From NCBI GenBank assembly GCA_020719045.1, contig DYQY01000002.1:6260-70259 (forward strand): a DNA stretch of 64,000 nt. Reading direction: 5' to 3'. Under the pieces are notes generated by a model. The model saw nothing but the letters and a program-made list of their open reading frames with translations, did not search any database and was not told the origin of the DNA. This stretch comes from Candidatus Termititenax sp. Lineage in GTDB: Bacteria; Margulisbacteria; Riflemargulisbacteria; GWF2-35-9; DYQY01. This document shows, in pieces, positions 36,801 through 45,228 of the stretch. The number at the start of each line of letters is the position of its first letter. Positions within the stretch are counted from its first letter, which is position 1. Both the position numbers and the translations under genes were made by a program.

Positions 36801-36829
36801 TTGCACGCAGCGTTGTCGAAGTGTATAAT
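36801..36829 (+). promoter_or_regulatory. Sigma70 promoter of the infC-rpmI-rplT operon
   Basis: TTGCAC (36801-36806), a 17-nt spacer and a perfect TATAAT (36824-36829). Transcription from about 36836 would give a leader of roughly 23 nt with AGGAGG before infC, too short for a large ribosomal-protein-binding leader. Confidence 0.65.
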
Positions 36830-36858
36830 CGTTAGGGACTTTAATAGGAGGATGCGCG

Positions 36859-37371
36859 ATAGTAAAACATTTGCCAAAAAATAAAGAGATACAGGCTTCT
36901 CAAATAAGACTGATAGACGAAGATAGTAAAGAACAAAAAATCGTAAGTCTAACAGATGCTTTAGCGATGGCTAAGGAGCAAGAGCTTGACCTAGTTGCAG
37001 TATCTCCAGGTTCTGAACCTCCTGTTTGTAAAATAATGGATTATACTCATTATCTATACAACCAAAGTAAGATTGAGAAAAAAGCCAAAAAAGGCAGCAA
37101 AAGTGGCGTTATTAAAGAATTGAAGTTAAGCCCTAAAATTAGTGAGCACGACTTTCAAGTTAGAGTAAACGCTGGTATTAAATTTTTAGAAAAAGGTTAC
37201 AAAGTAAAAGTAACATTAATGTTCAAAGGAAGAGAAATAACCCACTCTGAACTTGGAATGAATATGATGACTAAGTTCATGGCTGATCTACAAGAAGTAG
37301 CAACAGTAGAACAAGAACCATGCACTAACGGTAAATTCATAAACATGATGTTAATACCAAAAAAGAAATAA
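36859..37371 (+). CDS. infC: Translation initiation factor IF-3 (probable AUA start)
   Basis: IF-3 binds the 30S subunit and checks start codons. The protein (about 170 aa) shows [39 protein letters not shown], then [19 protein letters not shown] and [16 protein letters not shown]; the size is normal. The start is notable: AGGAGG (36846-36851) is 7 nt from an in-frame ATA at 36859, while the first ordinary start in frame, TTG at 36871, is 19 nt away. An ATG at 36852 is out of frame and too close. Rare starts (AUU, AUA) are typical of infC and let IF-3 repress its own translation. It heads the classical infC-rpmI-rplT operon. Confidence 0.93.
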   Translation: MVKHLPKNKEIQASQIRLIDEDSKEQKIVSLTDALAMAKEQELDLVAVSPGSEPPVCKIMDYTHYLYNQSKIEKKAKKGSKSGVIKELKLSPKISEHDFQVRVNAGIKFLEKGYKVKVTLMFKGREITHSELGMNMMTKFMADLQEVATVEQEPCTNGKFINMMLIPKKK

Positions 37372-37394
37372 AGTATTTCACAGGAGAAGTAAAA

Positions 37395-37589
37395 ATGCCA
37401 AAAATGAAAACAAGAAGTTCTGCTAAAAAAAGATTTAAAGTAACTGGTACTGGGAAGATTAGACACTATAAAATCAATGGTTCCCATATCCTTGAAAAAG
37501 AGTCTGCTAAAAAGAAGAAAAACAGAAAAGGCGCTGTTGTTCTTGATGGTACAAACTACGCAAAAGTAAGAAAGATGCTTGTTATCTAA
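37395..37589 (+). CDS. rpmI: 50S ribosomal protein L35
   Basis: A 64-residue basic protein of the large ribosomal subunit. It begins [20 protein letters not shown], the usual L35 opening, and ends with [20 protein letters not shown] site precedes the ATG. It lies between infC and rplT in the conserved order. Confidence 0.97.
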   Translation: MPKMKTRSSAKKRFKVTGTGKIRHYKINGSHILEKESAKKKKNRKGAVVLDGTNYAKVRKMLVI

Positions 37590-37619
37590 GCATTATTAAG
37601 TCGGTAGAAGGAGCATACA

Positions 37620-37964
37620 ATGGTAAGAGTTAAAAGAGGACACGTAAGAATAGCAAAAAGAAAGAAGATTCTAGACCTAGCAAAAGGTTTTTATGGATCA
37701 TTACATACATTATTTAGACCTGCTAAACAAGCAGTTTATCAAGCATTAACAAATGCTTTCCGTGGAAGAAGAGAGAAAAAAAGAGTTTATAGAGGAATAT
37801 GGATTACTAGAATGAACGCTGCTTGTAGAGAAAACGGAGTTTCATACAGCAAGTTTATTAATCTTTGCAAAAAAAAGAACGTTCAGATCAACAGAAAAAT
37901 GATGGCTGAAATAGCTATGTTTGATCCAGCAGGCTTCAAGAAAATAGTAGAAACAGTTAAATAA
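37620..37964 (+). CDS. rplT: 50S ribosomal protein L20
   Basis: A 114-residue early-assembly protein of the large subunit that binds 23S rRNA and in many bacteria represses its own operon. Diagnostic segments are VRVKRGHVRIAKRKKILDLAKGFYG, FRGRREKKRVYRGIWITRMNAA and SYSKFINLCKKKNVQINRKMMAEIA. An AGAAGGAG site precedes the ATG. The gene for the nuclease-family protein follows 10 nt later. Confidence 0.97.
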   Translation: MVRVKRGHVRIAKRKKILDLAKGFYGSLHTLFRPAKQAVYQALTNAFRGRREKKRVYRGIWITRMNAACRENGVSYSKFINLCKKKNVQINRKMMAEIAMFDPAGFKKIVETVK

Positions 37965-37974
37965 AGGAGCTTTA

Positions 37975-38544
37975 ATGATTGAAATGCAACTGGGTGGATT
38001 AGGATTCGACCCGAGGAACATGTCACCGATTATTCTTCTTAGAGATGCCGAAGAAAAGAATTTTCTTCCAATATGGATAGGCATGTTTGAAGCAGCAGCA
38101 ATCGCTATGGAACTTCAAGACTTTAAGCCACCTAGACCAATGACTCATGATTTACTAGTTGGTATTATTGACATACTAGGTGGAGCTGTTGACCGTATAG
38201 TTATTTCCGACATTAAAGATGATACATTCTATTCCAGTATAGATTTAATAGCACCGGCTGGACACATCAATTTAGATTTACTAGAAGGCAATATAATTGC
38301 TGATAAAGAATTAAAAGATGGTGAAGACGCTGATACCGAGATTATTAGACTTGATGCACGTCCATCTGATGCAATAGCTATTGCCGTTAGAACTAATGCA
38401 CCTATTTTCGTAAGTGAGCAAGTAATGTTCAAAGCTAAAATGGTTAATGCAGAAAAAGACCAAGAAGAAACCAAAAAATTCAAAGACTTCATTGAAAACA
38501 TCAACCCTGAAGATTTTGAAAAATACTTCAATCAAAAACAATAG
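37975..38544 (+). CDS. Bifunctional nuclease family protein (DUF151)
   Basis: A 189-residue protein of the BFN/DUF151 family. Family marks are ILLRDAEEKNFLPIWIGMFEAAAIAMEL, RPMTHDLLVGIIDILGGAVDRIVI, then RLDARPSDAIAIAVRTNAPIFV. A UVR-like acidic tail follows. A plant member has RNase and DNase activity, but in bacteria the role is unsettled. A strong AAAGGAG precedes the ATG. It is attached to the rplT end of the translation operon, which suggests an RNA-linked role. Confidence 0.9.
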   Translation: MIEMQLGGLGFDPRNMSPIILLRDAEEKNFLPIWIGMFEAAAIAMELQDFKPPRPMTHDLLVGIIDILGGAVDRIVISDIKDDTFYSSIDLIAPAGHINLDLLEGNIIADKELKDGEDADTEIIRLDARPSDAIAIAVRTNAPIFVSEQVMFKAKMVNAEKDQEETKKFKDFIENINPEDFEKYFNQKQ

Positions 38545-38636
38545 CTCGCTAGCGCTCGTAGCAATCAGTGAATAGTGAAATTAATCTTTTATCAAATAAT
38601 CAAGAGACAAAGTCGCCTAAACAGATAAACAAGTGA

Positions 38637-38642
38637 TATAAT
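38637..38642 (+). promoter_or_regulatory. Extended -10 promoter of the SPASM radical SAM gene
   Basis: TGATATAAT is an extended -10 box; TATAAT ends 9 nt before the ATG at 38652 and no Shine-Dalgarno is present, so the transcript would have zero to three leader bases. Confidence 0.5.
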
Positions 38643-38651
38643 TTCACTAAG

Positions 38652-40022
38652 ATGACTCAATCTATTATCTGGTTTAATCTAAATAAATATTCAGAACAAT
38701 TCAACAAATACTCCATCAAGCAAAACAGTAGCTATCTTGTTGCTCCAGATTTATTTTACATAGATACTCTTAATGATAAATATATTGTATTTGCACCGCT
38801 GCTTTATAGAGTTTACTATATCCCAAAACAATACATATCAAGCACTACTCCATTAATATTAAATGAAGAGAATTTAGATGAACTAATTAAAGCCAATCTG
38901 TTCTTACCTGAAGATATTATTAATTCGCTCTACCCTACCAAAAAAGACTGCAAAACTTTTAATCCAAACATTAGACTCCTTCTTACAACGGCCTGCAATC
39001 TAAACTGTGTATATTGCTATGCTAACGCTAATAAAACATCTAACTTAATTAGCATAGAGAATCTACAATCATTTATTAACTCTGTTCCATCTAATGTTAA
39101 AGCACTAGAGATTGAGTTTCATGGTGGAGAACCAACTGTTGCGTTTAAGCGAATGCAAGAAACATATAACCTAATAGTTAGCAAATTCCCAGAATCCACT
39201 TTTATGATACAAACGAATGGTGTTTTTAATGATAAAGTTATGGACTGGTTAATATCTAACAACATTAGAATTAACTTTTCAATAGACGGTGATGAAGAAA
39301 CACACAATATCCAACGACCTGCCATTAGCATTAACACTAATAGCTTTAAGGAATTACTTAGAAATATTAAAAAAGCACAAGAAAAAGGAACTGGAACCGC
39401 CTGTATCGTTACGGTAACAGCATTTAACTTAGATAAAATGCAGGATACCTTTAATTTTTTAAAGGAGCATAATTTTAAATACATAAAATTTAATCCATTA
39501 TTTGAAGAAGGACGTGCCCTAGCTGACAGTAAGAGCACAATGTCTTCTCCTAACCTTGAGACATTTGCAAAAAACCTAGCCAAAATAAGCATTGAAGCAT
39601 TTCAAAAAAAAATAATGATAGACTCTGACCTACTACCTAACATTCATACTAAAAAAGCATCATATTACAGATGTGGCGCTGTTTGCAGCCAAATGACCAT
39701 TTGTGCTGATGGCAACATAATTGCTTGTGCTGATGCCTACTATCTAACTGAAGACAAAAATGACAATCCATTCTTTTTCTCGTCAATAAACGAAAACAGT
39801 ATTATCTATAATGAAGGACATCAACAAATACTCAACAACTCTACAGCAGACAACTACCCTATCTGCCAAAAATGTTTTCTAAAATGGCACTGCTCTGGAG
39901 GATGTAAAATTGAAAACTACCTTAAAAACAAAGATATTATGATTCCTGATTCTGTAAGCTGTAATGCAAAACAAATATTCTTAACAGAGTACTTGAAGGA
40001 AATCGGAAGCAACATACTTTAA
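38652..40022 (+). CDS. Radical SAM/SPASM peptide- or protein-modifying enzyme
   Basis: A 456-residue anSME/RiPP-maturase-type enzyme. Residues 1-100 form an N-terminal domain of unknown type. The radical SAM cluster is CNLNCVYC (Cys-115, 119, 122), followed by EFHGGEPTV, MIQTNG and FSIDGDEETHNIQRP. The C-terminal SPASM domain has many Cys (RCGAVCSQMTICADGNIIAC; CQKCFLKWHCSGGC; SCNAK) to hold auxiliary Fe-S clusters. It is homologous to the central part of the 1223-aa fusion at 46-50 kb, sharing the QTNG, DWL/DWI, SIDG and LKWxCxGxC blocks. No small precursor-peptide gene is visible next to it; the 1174-aa protein gene is its convergent neighbour. The substrate is unknown. Confidence 0.88.
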   Translation: MTQSIIWFNLNKYSEQFNKYSIKQNSSYLVAPDLFYIDTLNDKYIVFAPLLYRVYYIPKQYISSTTPLILNEENLDELIKANLFLPEDIINSLYPTKKDCKTFNPNIRLLLTTACNLNCVYCYANANKTSNLISIENLQSFINSVPSNVKALEIEFHGGEPTVAFKRMQETYNLIVSKFPESTFMIQTNGVFNDKVMDWLISNNIRINFSIDGDEETHNIQRPAISINTNSFKELLRNIKKAQEKGTGTACIVTVTAFNLDKMQDTFNFLKEHNFKYIKFNPLFEEGRALADSKSTMSSPNLETFAKNLAKISIEAFQKKIMIDSDLLPNIHTKKASYYRCGAVCSQMTICADGNIIACADAYYLTEDKNDNPFFFSSINENSIIYNEGHQQILNNSTADNYPICQKCFLKWHCSGGCKIENYLKNKDIMIPDSVSCNAKQIFLTEYLKEIGSNIL

Positions 40023-40028
40023 AACAAA

Positions 40029-40054
40029 AAAGCCCACTCTTTCAAGTGGGCTTT
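40029..40054. terminator. Bidirectional intrinsic terminator
   Basis: AAAGCCCACT pairs with AGTGGGCTTT around a 6-nt loop, with A residues on the left and a short T run on the right. It separates the convergent SPASM and 1174-aa genes. Confidence 0.8.
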
Positions 40055-40089
40055 AATACGCTAATTAATTAATGCTAGTTATTAGTTGA

Positions 40090-43000
40090 TTATGTACTAG
40101 CACCTGCTGCTGGTTGTACTTCTTCATCTTCTTCTCCTGGAAGTTTTGGTTTACCATCATCGCCATTATAACTATGAGTGCTTGAGAAAGACCAATCACT
40201 TACATCTTGTTCATAGTCCAAAATAAGATTCAAAGTGCTTCTGTCACTTGAAGACAAAAGACTGAATGCTCTATAAGAATTAGCGTTTTCATCAGCATAA
40301 TTACTACCATAAGATCTGTTAATAATACCAAAATCTTCCATTGACATGTCTACATGTTGAACAAAGTAACCTGAACCATTACTTCCAATGAATCCTGTTA
40401 TTCCAACTAAGTTATTAAGAGCATCAGCAACTTTATTAGACATTAAACCTTGATTATCGGCTAAATAATTACTCATTGATGAACTATGACCTATCGCAGA
40501 AAGAAGAGATCCTTCTTCACCTTGAGAGATAAAAACTACCCTCTTAATATTGTTATAGTATGCAGGTCCATCAGTAGCATTTAAATCAAATCCAATAACT
40601 CCGGATAATGCTTTACTAACTAATGTATCAGCTAACTCTGGTTTCTGATCTTCAAGAGCTGCTTGATACAGATACTCAGCTGCAACAACAATAGAATCAA
40701 CATTCAATAGGAAATCGCTATTATCAGTAACTCCAAACGCTGCTAAACTTTCACCCTTATCAAGATTAACACTAGCAGCAGCAATAACTGCTTGTGCTTG
40801 TATTTGACCAAGAGCATTATCTAAATCATTAATGTTCCCTCTGGAAGCAGCTACAACTGCTTCTCTTAAGTAAGCCTGGACTAAACCGTCACCAGCAAGT
40901 GCTTTTTCTTGAAGTGAAGTAAACAAACTTTCTGCAGAAACATTATCTATAAGCTCAATAAGAGTATTTATCTCTTTAAAATCACTAGCTGGAATAGTTG
41001 TCTGATGTATCATGAATGTTGCTATGTCCGCAAAAACTCTTTGTGTATCAGCGCCCCAATTATTCTCAAATCCTTTAGCTATAAATGACATTGCATTTAT
41101 ATCTGGATACATCTGAAATACCATGTCTGTAAATCTGCTAGTTTTTGCTTCACTTGGATTACTTACCAACAACTTAACAAGAGAATCAGCTAAATCTTGA
41201 GACCTTGGCTTTCCTTGTTGGAAATAAACCTGTAAAGCATCATTAAACTCAGCTGGGTCTGAAACCTGATAGTAAAGAGATGCTATCGAATCTGAACCCA
41301 CATATTCAATTAATGTATCAATAGCTAATGATAATGAATCTGCGTTCATGTTATTAAACAAACTAACTAATCTACTATCTACGCCACTATCTGCTGATAT
41401 GCCTAGTCTCATAAAAACTTGAAACATTCCTTCTTTATCAACAGCTATTTGTGATAATAATGGTGCAAACTTCTCTACACTTATATTTCCGGACAAGTAA
41501 CCATCAATCATATTATCAGCAATAACACTATTCATTTCTCCAGGATTATCTATAAAAAACTGAGCAAAATTATCATTATATGTATTTGGATTATCAATAT
41601 CTATTGATAAGTTTAGCGATAAGTAGTTACGTAATGCATCATTGATTCTTCCAGTTAAAGCTGTAACTCTTGATGTGTTTTGACTATCTGCACCAGTTAC
41701 TGAGGTATAACCTTCTACATAAGCAGCTTGGTCCCCTACTTGACCAGTTATTTGGTAATTCTGTGCTGAACCTGCTCTATGAATATCTTGATTAATATAA
41801 GCAGTAGGCCCATCTATCACACCAGCAACACCAGAAGCATTATATGTTCCATTTTCAGTGGCACTACCCATAAATACACCAGTTTGCATTTCAACATTCT
41901 GAGCTAAATCTTCTTGATGAACTAAAGTCCTATTACTATAATCTTCTCCGAGTAATTCCATCTCGTTATTTGTGCTAGCTTTTAATGCAGATAAATCACC
42001 ACTAGCCTCTTCAAAGAAAATCATTGCAACAGGGTCACAGTTTCTACACTTAGCATCATAAAAAGAAGAATGCGTTGCAACAGTAGTACTCACAAGAGCA
42101 GTTTGAGCAAAACGTTCAGTACCAAATAATAACTGAAAATCATCATTAGTTCCAGAATTAATCTTCGTATACTCTACACCAGTGGCAGTGTCAGCTCCTG
42201 TTACGTTTACTGTAAGACCTCCACCAGCTAGTAAATCTACTACCCTTGCTACTGTAACTGCATTACCATTAGCATCAACTACGCCTAATCCAGTTACATC
42301 TACAGTTAATGAACTTATGTCATCAGCTCCACCACCATATGTTTTATATGTTCCTGAAGTATTAACACCAGGATGTGCAGAAGTGATACGGTTATAAACT
42401 TCTTGTGGTACATAAAAATATCCATTACTATTTTGCTCACTAGATGATGCTCTATTTGTAGTTATATGAAAATTATGCCATCTGCCAGCCGCAGAACCAA
42501 CCACCCAACTATTAGTTGTTGAAGCTCTATTAATAACTCTTGTTTCTGAATCCCCCTTAATCTCTACTGTTGCATTCTTTAATGCAGTAACAAAATCATT
42601 AACAGCCTCACCTTGATACATTGCATTTTGATTATAGGTTCCATCACCATTATCAGCATCTATCATTGCTGCAGCCATACCTGCTATCCATGTTGCATCA
42701 TATGTTGTTCCAGCCCAATCTAATTTAGCATTATCTCCTTCTGAAGCAAGCCAGTTCTGTAATTGATAACCGTATGCCAAGCTTCTTGAGGATTCAACAC
42801 CGATAGTAGTATTTGTATCAACACTCAACTCTCCACTAGTTGATTTAATAGTATCAGATTGAAACACATGGACTTCTACCCCACCTGCAAGATTTTCAGC
42901 TGTATCCTTTGAAACTGCATCAGTAATATTAACGTTGTATACAAGATCTGCATCTACTGTACTATCAATATCAAATTTAATGTTAATAACCCCATTATTT

Positions 43001-43614
43001 AATCCATTTACGTCATTTTGCTCAAAATTAGAAGTGCCAGTAATATCAATAGTATTCTTAAATCCTTCAGTCACATTGTTATTAAGTAGGACACTATTAT
43101 CAATATCATAATTAAGTAAATATTCACCATTTGCATGTTCACTTTCCCAACCAGTATCATCTAGGGCAACCGATAATGCATTGCTCGCAAAAGTTAACCC
43201 TTCAGACATGGCATCAGAAACTGAAACTGAACCAATGTTTGATACCCCGTGCGCATCAGCAGTGCCTAATATCATCGTATCAATAATTAATCCATCTGTA
43301 TCAGCAACGAAAATTTGAAAATCAGTATCATCACCTGACTGAATACCGTCCAAACCATCTGCATCTTTGATTGTTAAAAGATCAAAATCAATTACAGGTT
43401 TGCCATTAGCTCCAATATCATCAAAATCAAAAACAACCGATTCCCCACCCTCAATATTTATTTCTAACCCAGAATTTACTTTACTTTGAAGAGCCGCATA
43501 ATCTATAGCCCCATTATTATAACAGCCTAACTTTATTGCTAAAGCCTCCATATCGATTACTCTATCTGCTACACTAAAATCTTCCCCAGATCTAAAACTT
43601 ATTGACTCTACCAT
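40090..43614 (-). CDS. Giant acidic protein of unknown function (1174 aa)
   Basis: I do not recognise this protein. It has no signal peptide or membrane segment and is acidic and Asn/Asp/Ser-rich. Residues 50-560 look beta-rich (ESVVFDFDDIG, DITGTSNFEQNDVNGLNNG, SLTVDVTGLGVVDANGN); residues about 700-1000 are an array of helices (FAPLLSQIAVDKEGMFQVFMRLG; DSLVKLLVSNPSEAK); the tail is GEEDEEVQPAAGAST. The only visible cysteines are one near residue 30 and the CRNC pair in the middle. The start has TAAGGGGGG and a structured leader motif. It sits between two SPASM radical SAM genes and could be a substrate, a secreted or surface protein, or a scaffold. Confidence 0.75.
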   Translation of the reverse strand: MVESISFRSGEDFSVADRVIDMEALAIKLGCYNNGAIDYAALQSKVNSGLEINIEGGESVVFDFDDIGANGKPVIDFDLLTIKDADGLDGIQSGDDTDFQIFVADTDGLIIDTMILGTADAHGVSNIGSVSVSDAMSEGLTFASNALSVALDDTGWESEHANGEYLLNYDIDNSVLLNNNVTEGFKNTIDITGTSNFEQNDVNGLNNGVINIKFDIDSTVDADLVYNVNITDAVSKDTAENLAGGVEVHVFQSDTIKSTSGELSVDTNTTIGVESSRSLAYGYQLQNWLASEGDNAKLDWAGTTYDATWIAGMAAAMIDADNGDGTYNQNAMYQGEAVNDFVTALKNATVEIKGDSETRVINRASTTNSWVVGSAAGRWHNFHITTNRASSSEQNSNGYFYVPQEVYNRITSAHPGVNTSGTYKTYGGGADDISSLTVDVTGLGVVDANGNAVTVARVVDLLAGGGLTVNVTGADTATGVEYTKINSGTNDDFQLLFGTERFAQTALVSTTVATHSSFYDAKCRNCDPVAMIFFEEASGDLSALKASTNNEMELLGEDYSNRTLVHQEDLAQNVEMQTGVFMGSATENGTYNASGVAGVIDGPTAYINQDIHRAGSAQNYQITGQVGDQAAYVEGYTSVTGADSQNTSRVTALTGRINDALRNYLSLNLSIDIDNPNTYNDNFAQFFIDNPGEMNSVIADNMIDGYLSGNISVEKFAPLLSQIAVDKEGMFQVFMRLGISADSGVDSRLVSLFNNMNADSLSLAIDTLIEYVGSDSIASLYYQVSDPAEFNDALQVYFQQGKPRSQDLADSLVKLLVSNPSEAKTSRFTDMVFQMYPDINAMSFIAKGFENNWGADTQRVFADIATFMIHQTTIPASDFKEINTLIELIDNVSAESLFTSLQEKALAGDGLVQAYLREAVVAASRGNINDLDNALGQIQAQAVIAAASVNLDKGESLAAFGVTDNSDFLLNVDSIVVAAEYLYQAALEDQKPELADTLVSKALSGVIGFDLNATDGPAYYNNIKRVVFISQGEEGSLLSAIGHSSSMSNYLADNQGLMSNKVADALNNLVGITGFIGSNGSGYFVQHVDMSMEDFGIINRSYGSNYADENANSYRAFSLLSSSDRSTLNLILDYEQDVSDWSFSSTHSYNGDDGKPKLPGEEDEEVQPAAGAST

Positions 43615-43674
43615 AATAATTCCCCCCTTAATTTTTTTATCAATAAAATATTATTTTTATCTACTCTCAATATT

Positions 43675-43710
43675 AATATCGAAGGTTCCAAGAAAACCCA
43701 TGCATCGATA
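43675..43710 (-). promoter_or_regulatory. Structured leader motif, copy 1
   Basis: On the minus strand TATCG-ATGCATG-GG, then a 15-nt interior, closes with CGATA; GGTT and AACC can form an inner stem. It ends 60 nt before the ATG of the 1174-aa protein. Copy 2 (60015-60054) keeps the outer stem and ATGCATG but swaps the inner GG/CC pairs for CC/GG. Confidence 0.55.
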
Positions 43711-43712
43711 GT

Positions 43713-44474
43713 TTATGATGTATGCGATATTAAGAAATATTTATCCCCACCAAGCGATACTTTATCTACCATATCCCAATAAAATGACAGCAAAGCATCA
43801 GTCTCAGCAACACTCCAAAAAAAAGATTTTGATGTTACTTTTTCTAGTTGATTACTTTCAGAGTAATACTCCCTCTCAATCATTCCAGTACCAATATCGT
43901 AACCTTTCTCTTCGCTTATAAGTCTTTCCCCATAACCTTCAGCATAAGCTTTCTTATAATAATTACCATCTAAAAAAATAGCTTTTCTTCTATCCATTTC
44001 TTGAATGATAAACATCCCATCAGTAGTTAATACATCCTTAACTGATGAATAAAGTTTGATGCTCTCTTTAGGTGAAAAATGTGGAGTAGAAAGACCATAC
44101 ATTATAACGACATCAAATTTCTGATTAAAACGCTTTATATTCAAAGCATCACAAACTTTAAAAACAGAACCACTTACACCTAAGGTTGCTGAAAGCCTAG
44201 CACTTTCCATAAGCAAGTCACGGGTATCAGTTACTAAAACTTTAATTTTTTTATCAGGAAACAAGGAAGAAAACACAAGTGACCCATACCCAGCTCCAGC
44301 GCAAATTTCTAAGATACTCCATTCATCTTTTTCTAGTAATTTACGTAGAATCAAGTTTGAATCTTGTAACTGTTTGAAATATGAAATAGTCTCAGCTAAA
44401 TACTTAGCACCACGGTCGGATGAAGAATCATCTGGCCAAAAATATAATTCATACAAGTTACTATTCTTCAGCAC
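43713..44474 (-). CDS. Class I SAM-dependent methyltransferase
   Basis: A 253-residue methyltransferase. SAM-binding motif I is ILEICAGAGYGSLVFSSLFP, motif II ends VLVTDTRD, and VIMYGLSTPHFSPKE marks the acidic strand 4 region; the C-terminal half is not like a well-known subfamily. It begins with GTG 14 nt inside the end of the ankyrin gene and has no good Shine-Dalgarno, so it is translationally coupled to that gene. The target could be a small molecule or a protein; its place in the radical SAM cluster suggests a role in the same pathway, which is an inference. Confidence 0.8.
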   Translation of the reverse strand: MLKNSNLYELYFWPDDSSSDRGAKYLAETISYFKQLQDSNLILRKLLEKDEWSILEICAGAGYGSLVFSSLFPDKKIKVLVTDTRDLLMESARLSATLGVSGSVFKVCDALNIKRFNQKFDVVIMYGLSTPHFSPKESIKLYSSVKDVLTTDGMFIIQEMDRRKAIFLDGNYYKKAYAEGYGERLISEEKGYDIGTGMIEREYYSESNQLEKVTSKSFFWSVAETDALLSFYWDMVDKVSLGGDKYFLISHTS

Positions 44475-45126
44475 CGATAGACTGCAAATAATTAATAACT
44501 TCTAATCTATTTGCTCTTTTTGCCATTGCTAATGCTGTAGTATTATCAGACATCCTTAAATTAATATCTGCCCCCTTATTGTAAAGCAAAACTATTTTAT
44601 CGATATCATCTTTAAGTGCTGCTATCATTAATGGTGTTGTCCCATACTTAGAACCTCTTGCATTAACATCAGCTCCTTTGCCTATTAAATAGCCAAACAT
44701 TCTCTCGTGTCCATATACTAAAGAAGTAATAAGCGGAGTCCATCCATCAGCATCTACTACATTAATATTCGCTTGGTTTTCCAACATAAAAGTAGCAACC
44801 TTAAGACTATTATAAGCAGACGCACATAACAAAGCGACATTCTTGGAAACAACCTTTGATTCTACTAGAGGAATAATCCCCTTAGGTGAATCAGACAAAA
44901 GCACATTAATTAATGCTTGGACTTTCTCATCCTCAAACTCTTTAAACTTCTCTTGAATAACTTTCAGTGATTGCATTTCGTCCAATGTATTACCAACCAC
45001 CAAAGAATCTAACATCCTTTTAGCAATCCGTGGATTAAAGGCAACTTGTTCATTGTTTTTAAAAGCATTAATATACTTTACTGTTTCTTTAGGATTTATT
45101 TTCCATAAAGCTATTTTTAATTCCAT
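44461..45126 (-). CDS. Ankyrin-repeat protein
   Basis: A 221-residue soluble protein. The C-terminal two-thirds are ankyrin repeats (DADGWTPLITSLVYGHERMFGYLIGKGADVNARG; YGTTPLMIAALKDDIDKIVLLYNKGADINLR; NTTALAMAKRANRLEVINYLQSIGA), while the first 80 residues are helical and unassigned. Ankyrin repeats bind other proteins. The ATG has the TAAGGGGG-type site shared with several giant-protein genes. It is the first gene of a two-gene unit with the methyltransferase and is divergent from another methyltransferase gene. Confidence 0.85.
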   Translation of the reverse strand: MELKIALWKINPKETVKYINAFKNNEQVAFNPRIAKRMLDSLVVGNTLDEMQSLKVIQEKFKEFEDEKVQALINVLLSDSPKGIIPLVESKVVSKNVALLCASAYNSLKVATFMLENQANINVVDADGWTPLITSLVYGHERMFGYLIGKGADVNARGSKYGTTPLMIAALKDDIDKIVLLYNKGADINLRMSDNTTALAMAKRANRLEVINYLQSIGAEE

Positions 45127-45190
45127 AAAAGTTACCCCCTTATTATAATAATAATTATATAATTATTACCTACCTATAATTTAACCTAAT

Positions 45191-45210
45191 ATACTGATTT
45201 TATCCAGTAT
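45191..45210. promoter_or_regulatory. Inverted repeat, possible operator
   Basis: ATACTG and CAGTAT are separated by 8 nt in the region between the divergent ankyrin and methyltransferase genes, overlapping where the -35 box of the rightward promoter would be. Confidence 0.35.
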
Positions 45211-45216
45211 TTTTGA

Positions 45217-45222
45217 TATACT
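45217..45222 (+). promoter_or_regulatory. -10 box of a probable leaderless promoter (methyltransferase)
   Basis: TGATATACT (extended -10) ends 6 nt before the ATG at 45229; no Shine-Dalgarno is present. Confidence 0.55.
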
Positions 45223-45228
45223 TTAAAT

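Noticed and set aside
36742-36858. A ribosomal-protein L20-binding leader before infC
   Set aside because: The promoter lies only about 30 nt before the start, so the transcribed leader is too short.
36852-36884. ATG at 36852 as the infC start
   Set aside because: It is out of frame with IF-3, ends after ten codons and touches the AGGAGG site, so the ribosome could not use both.
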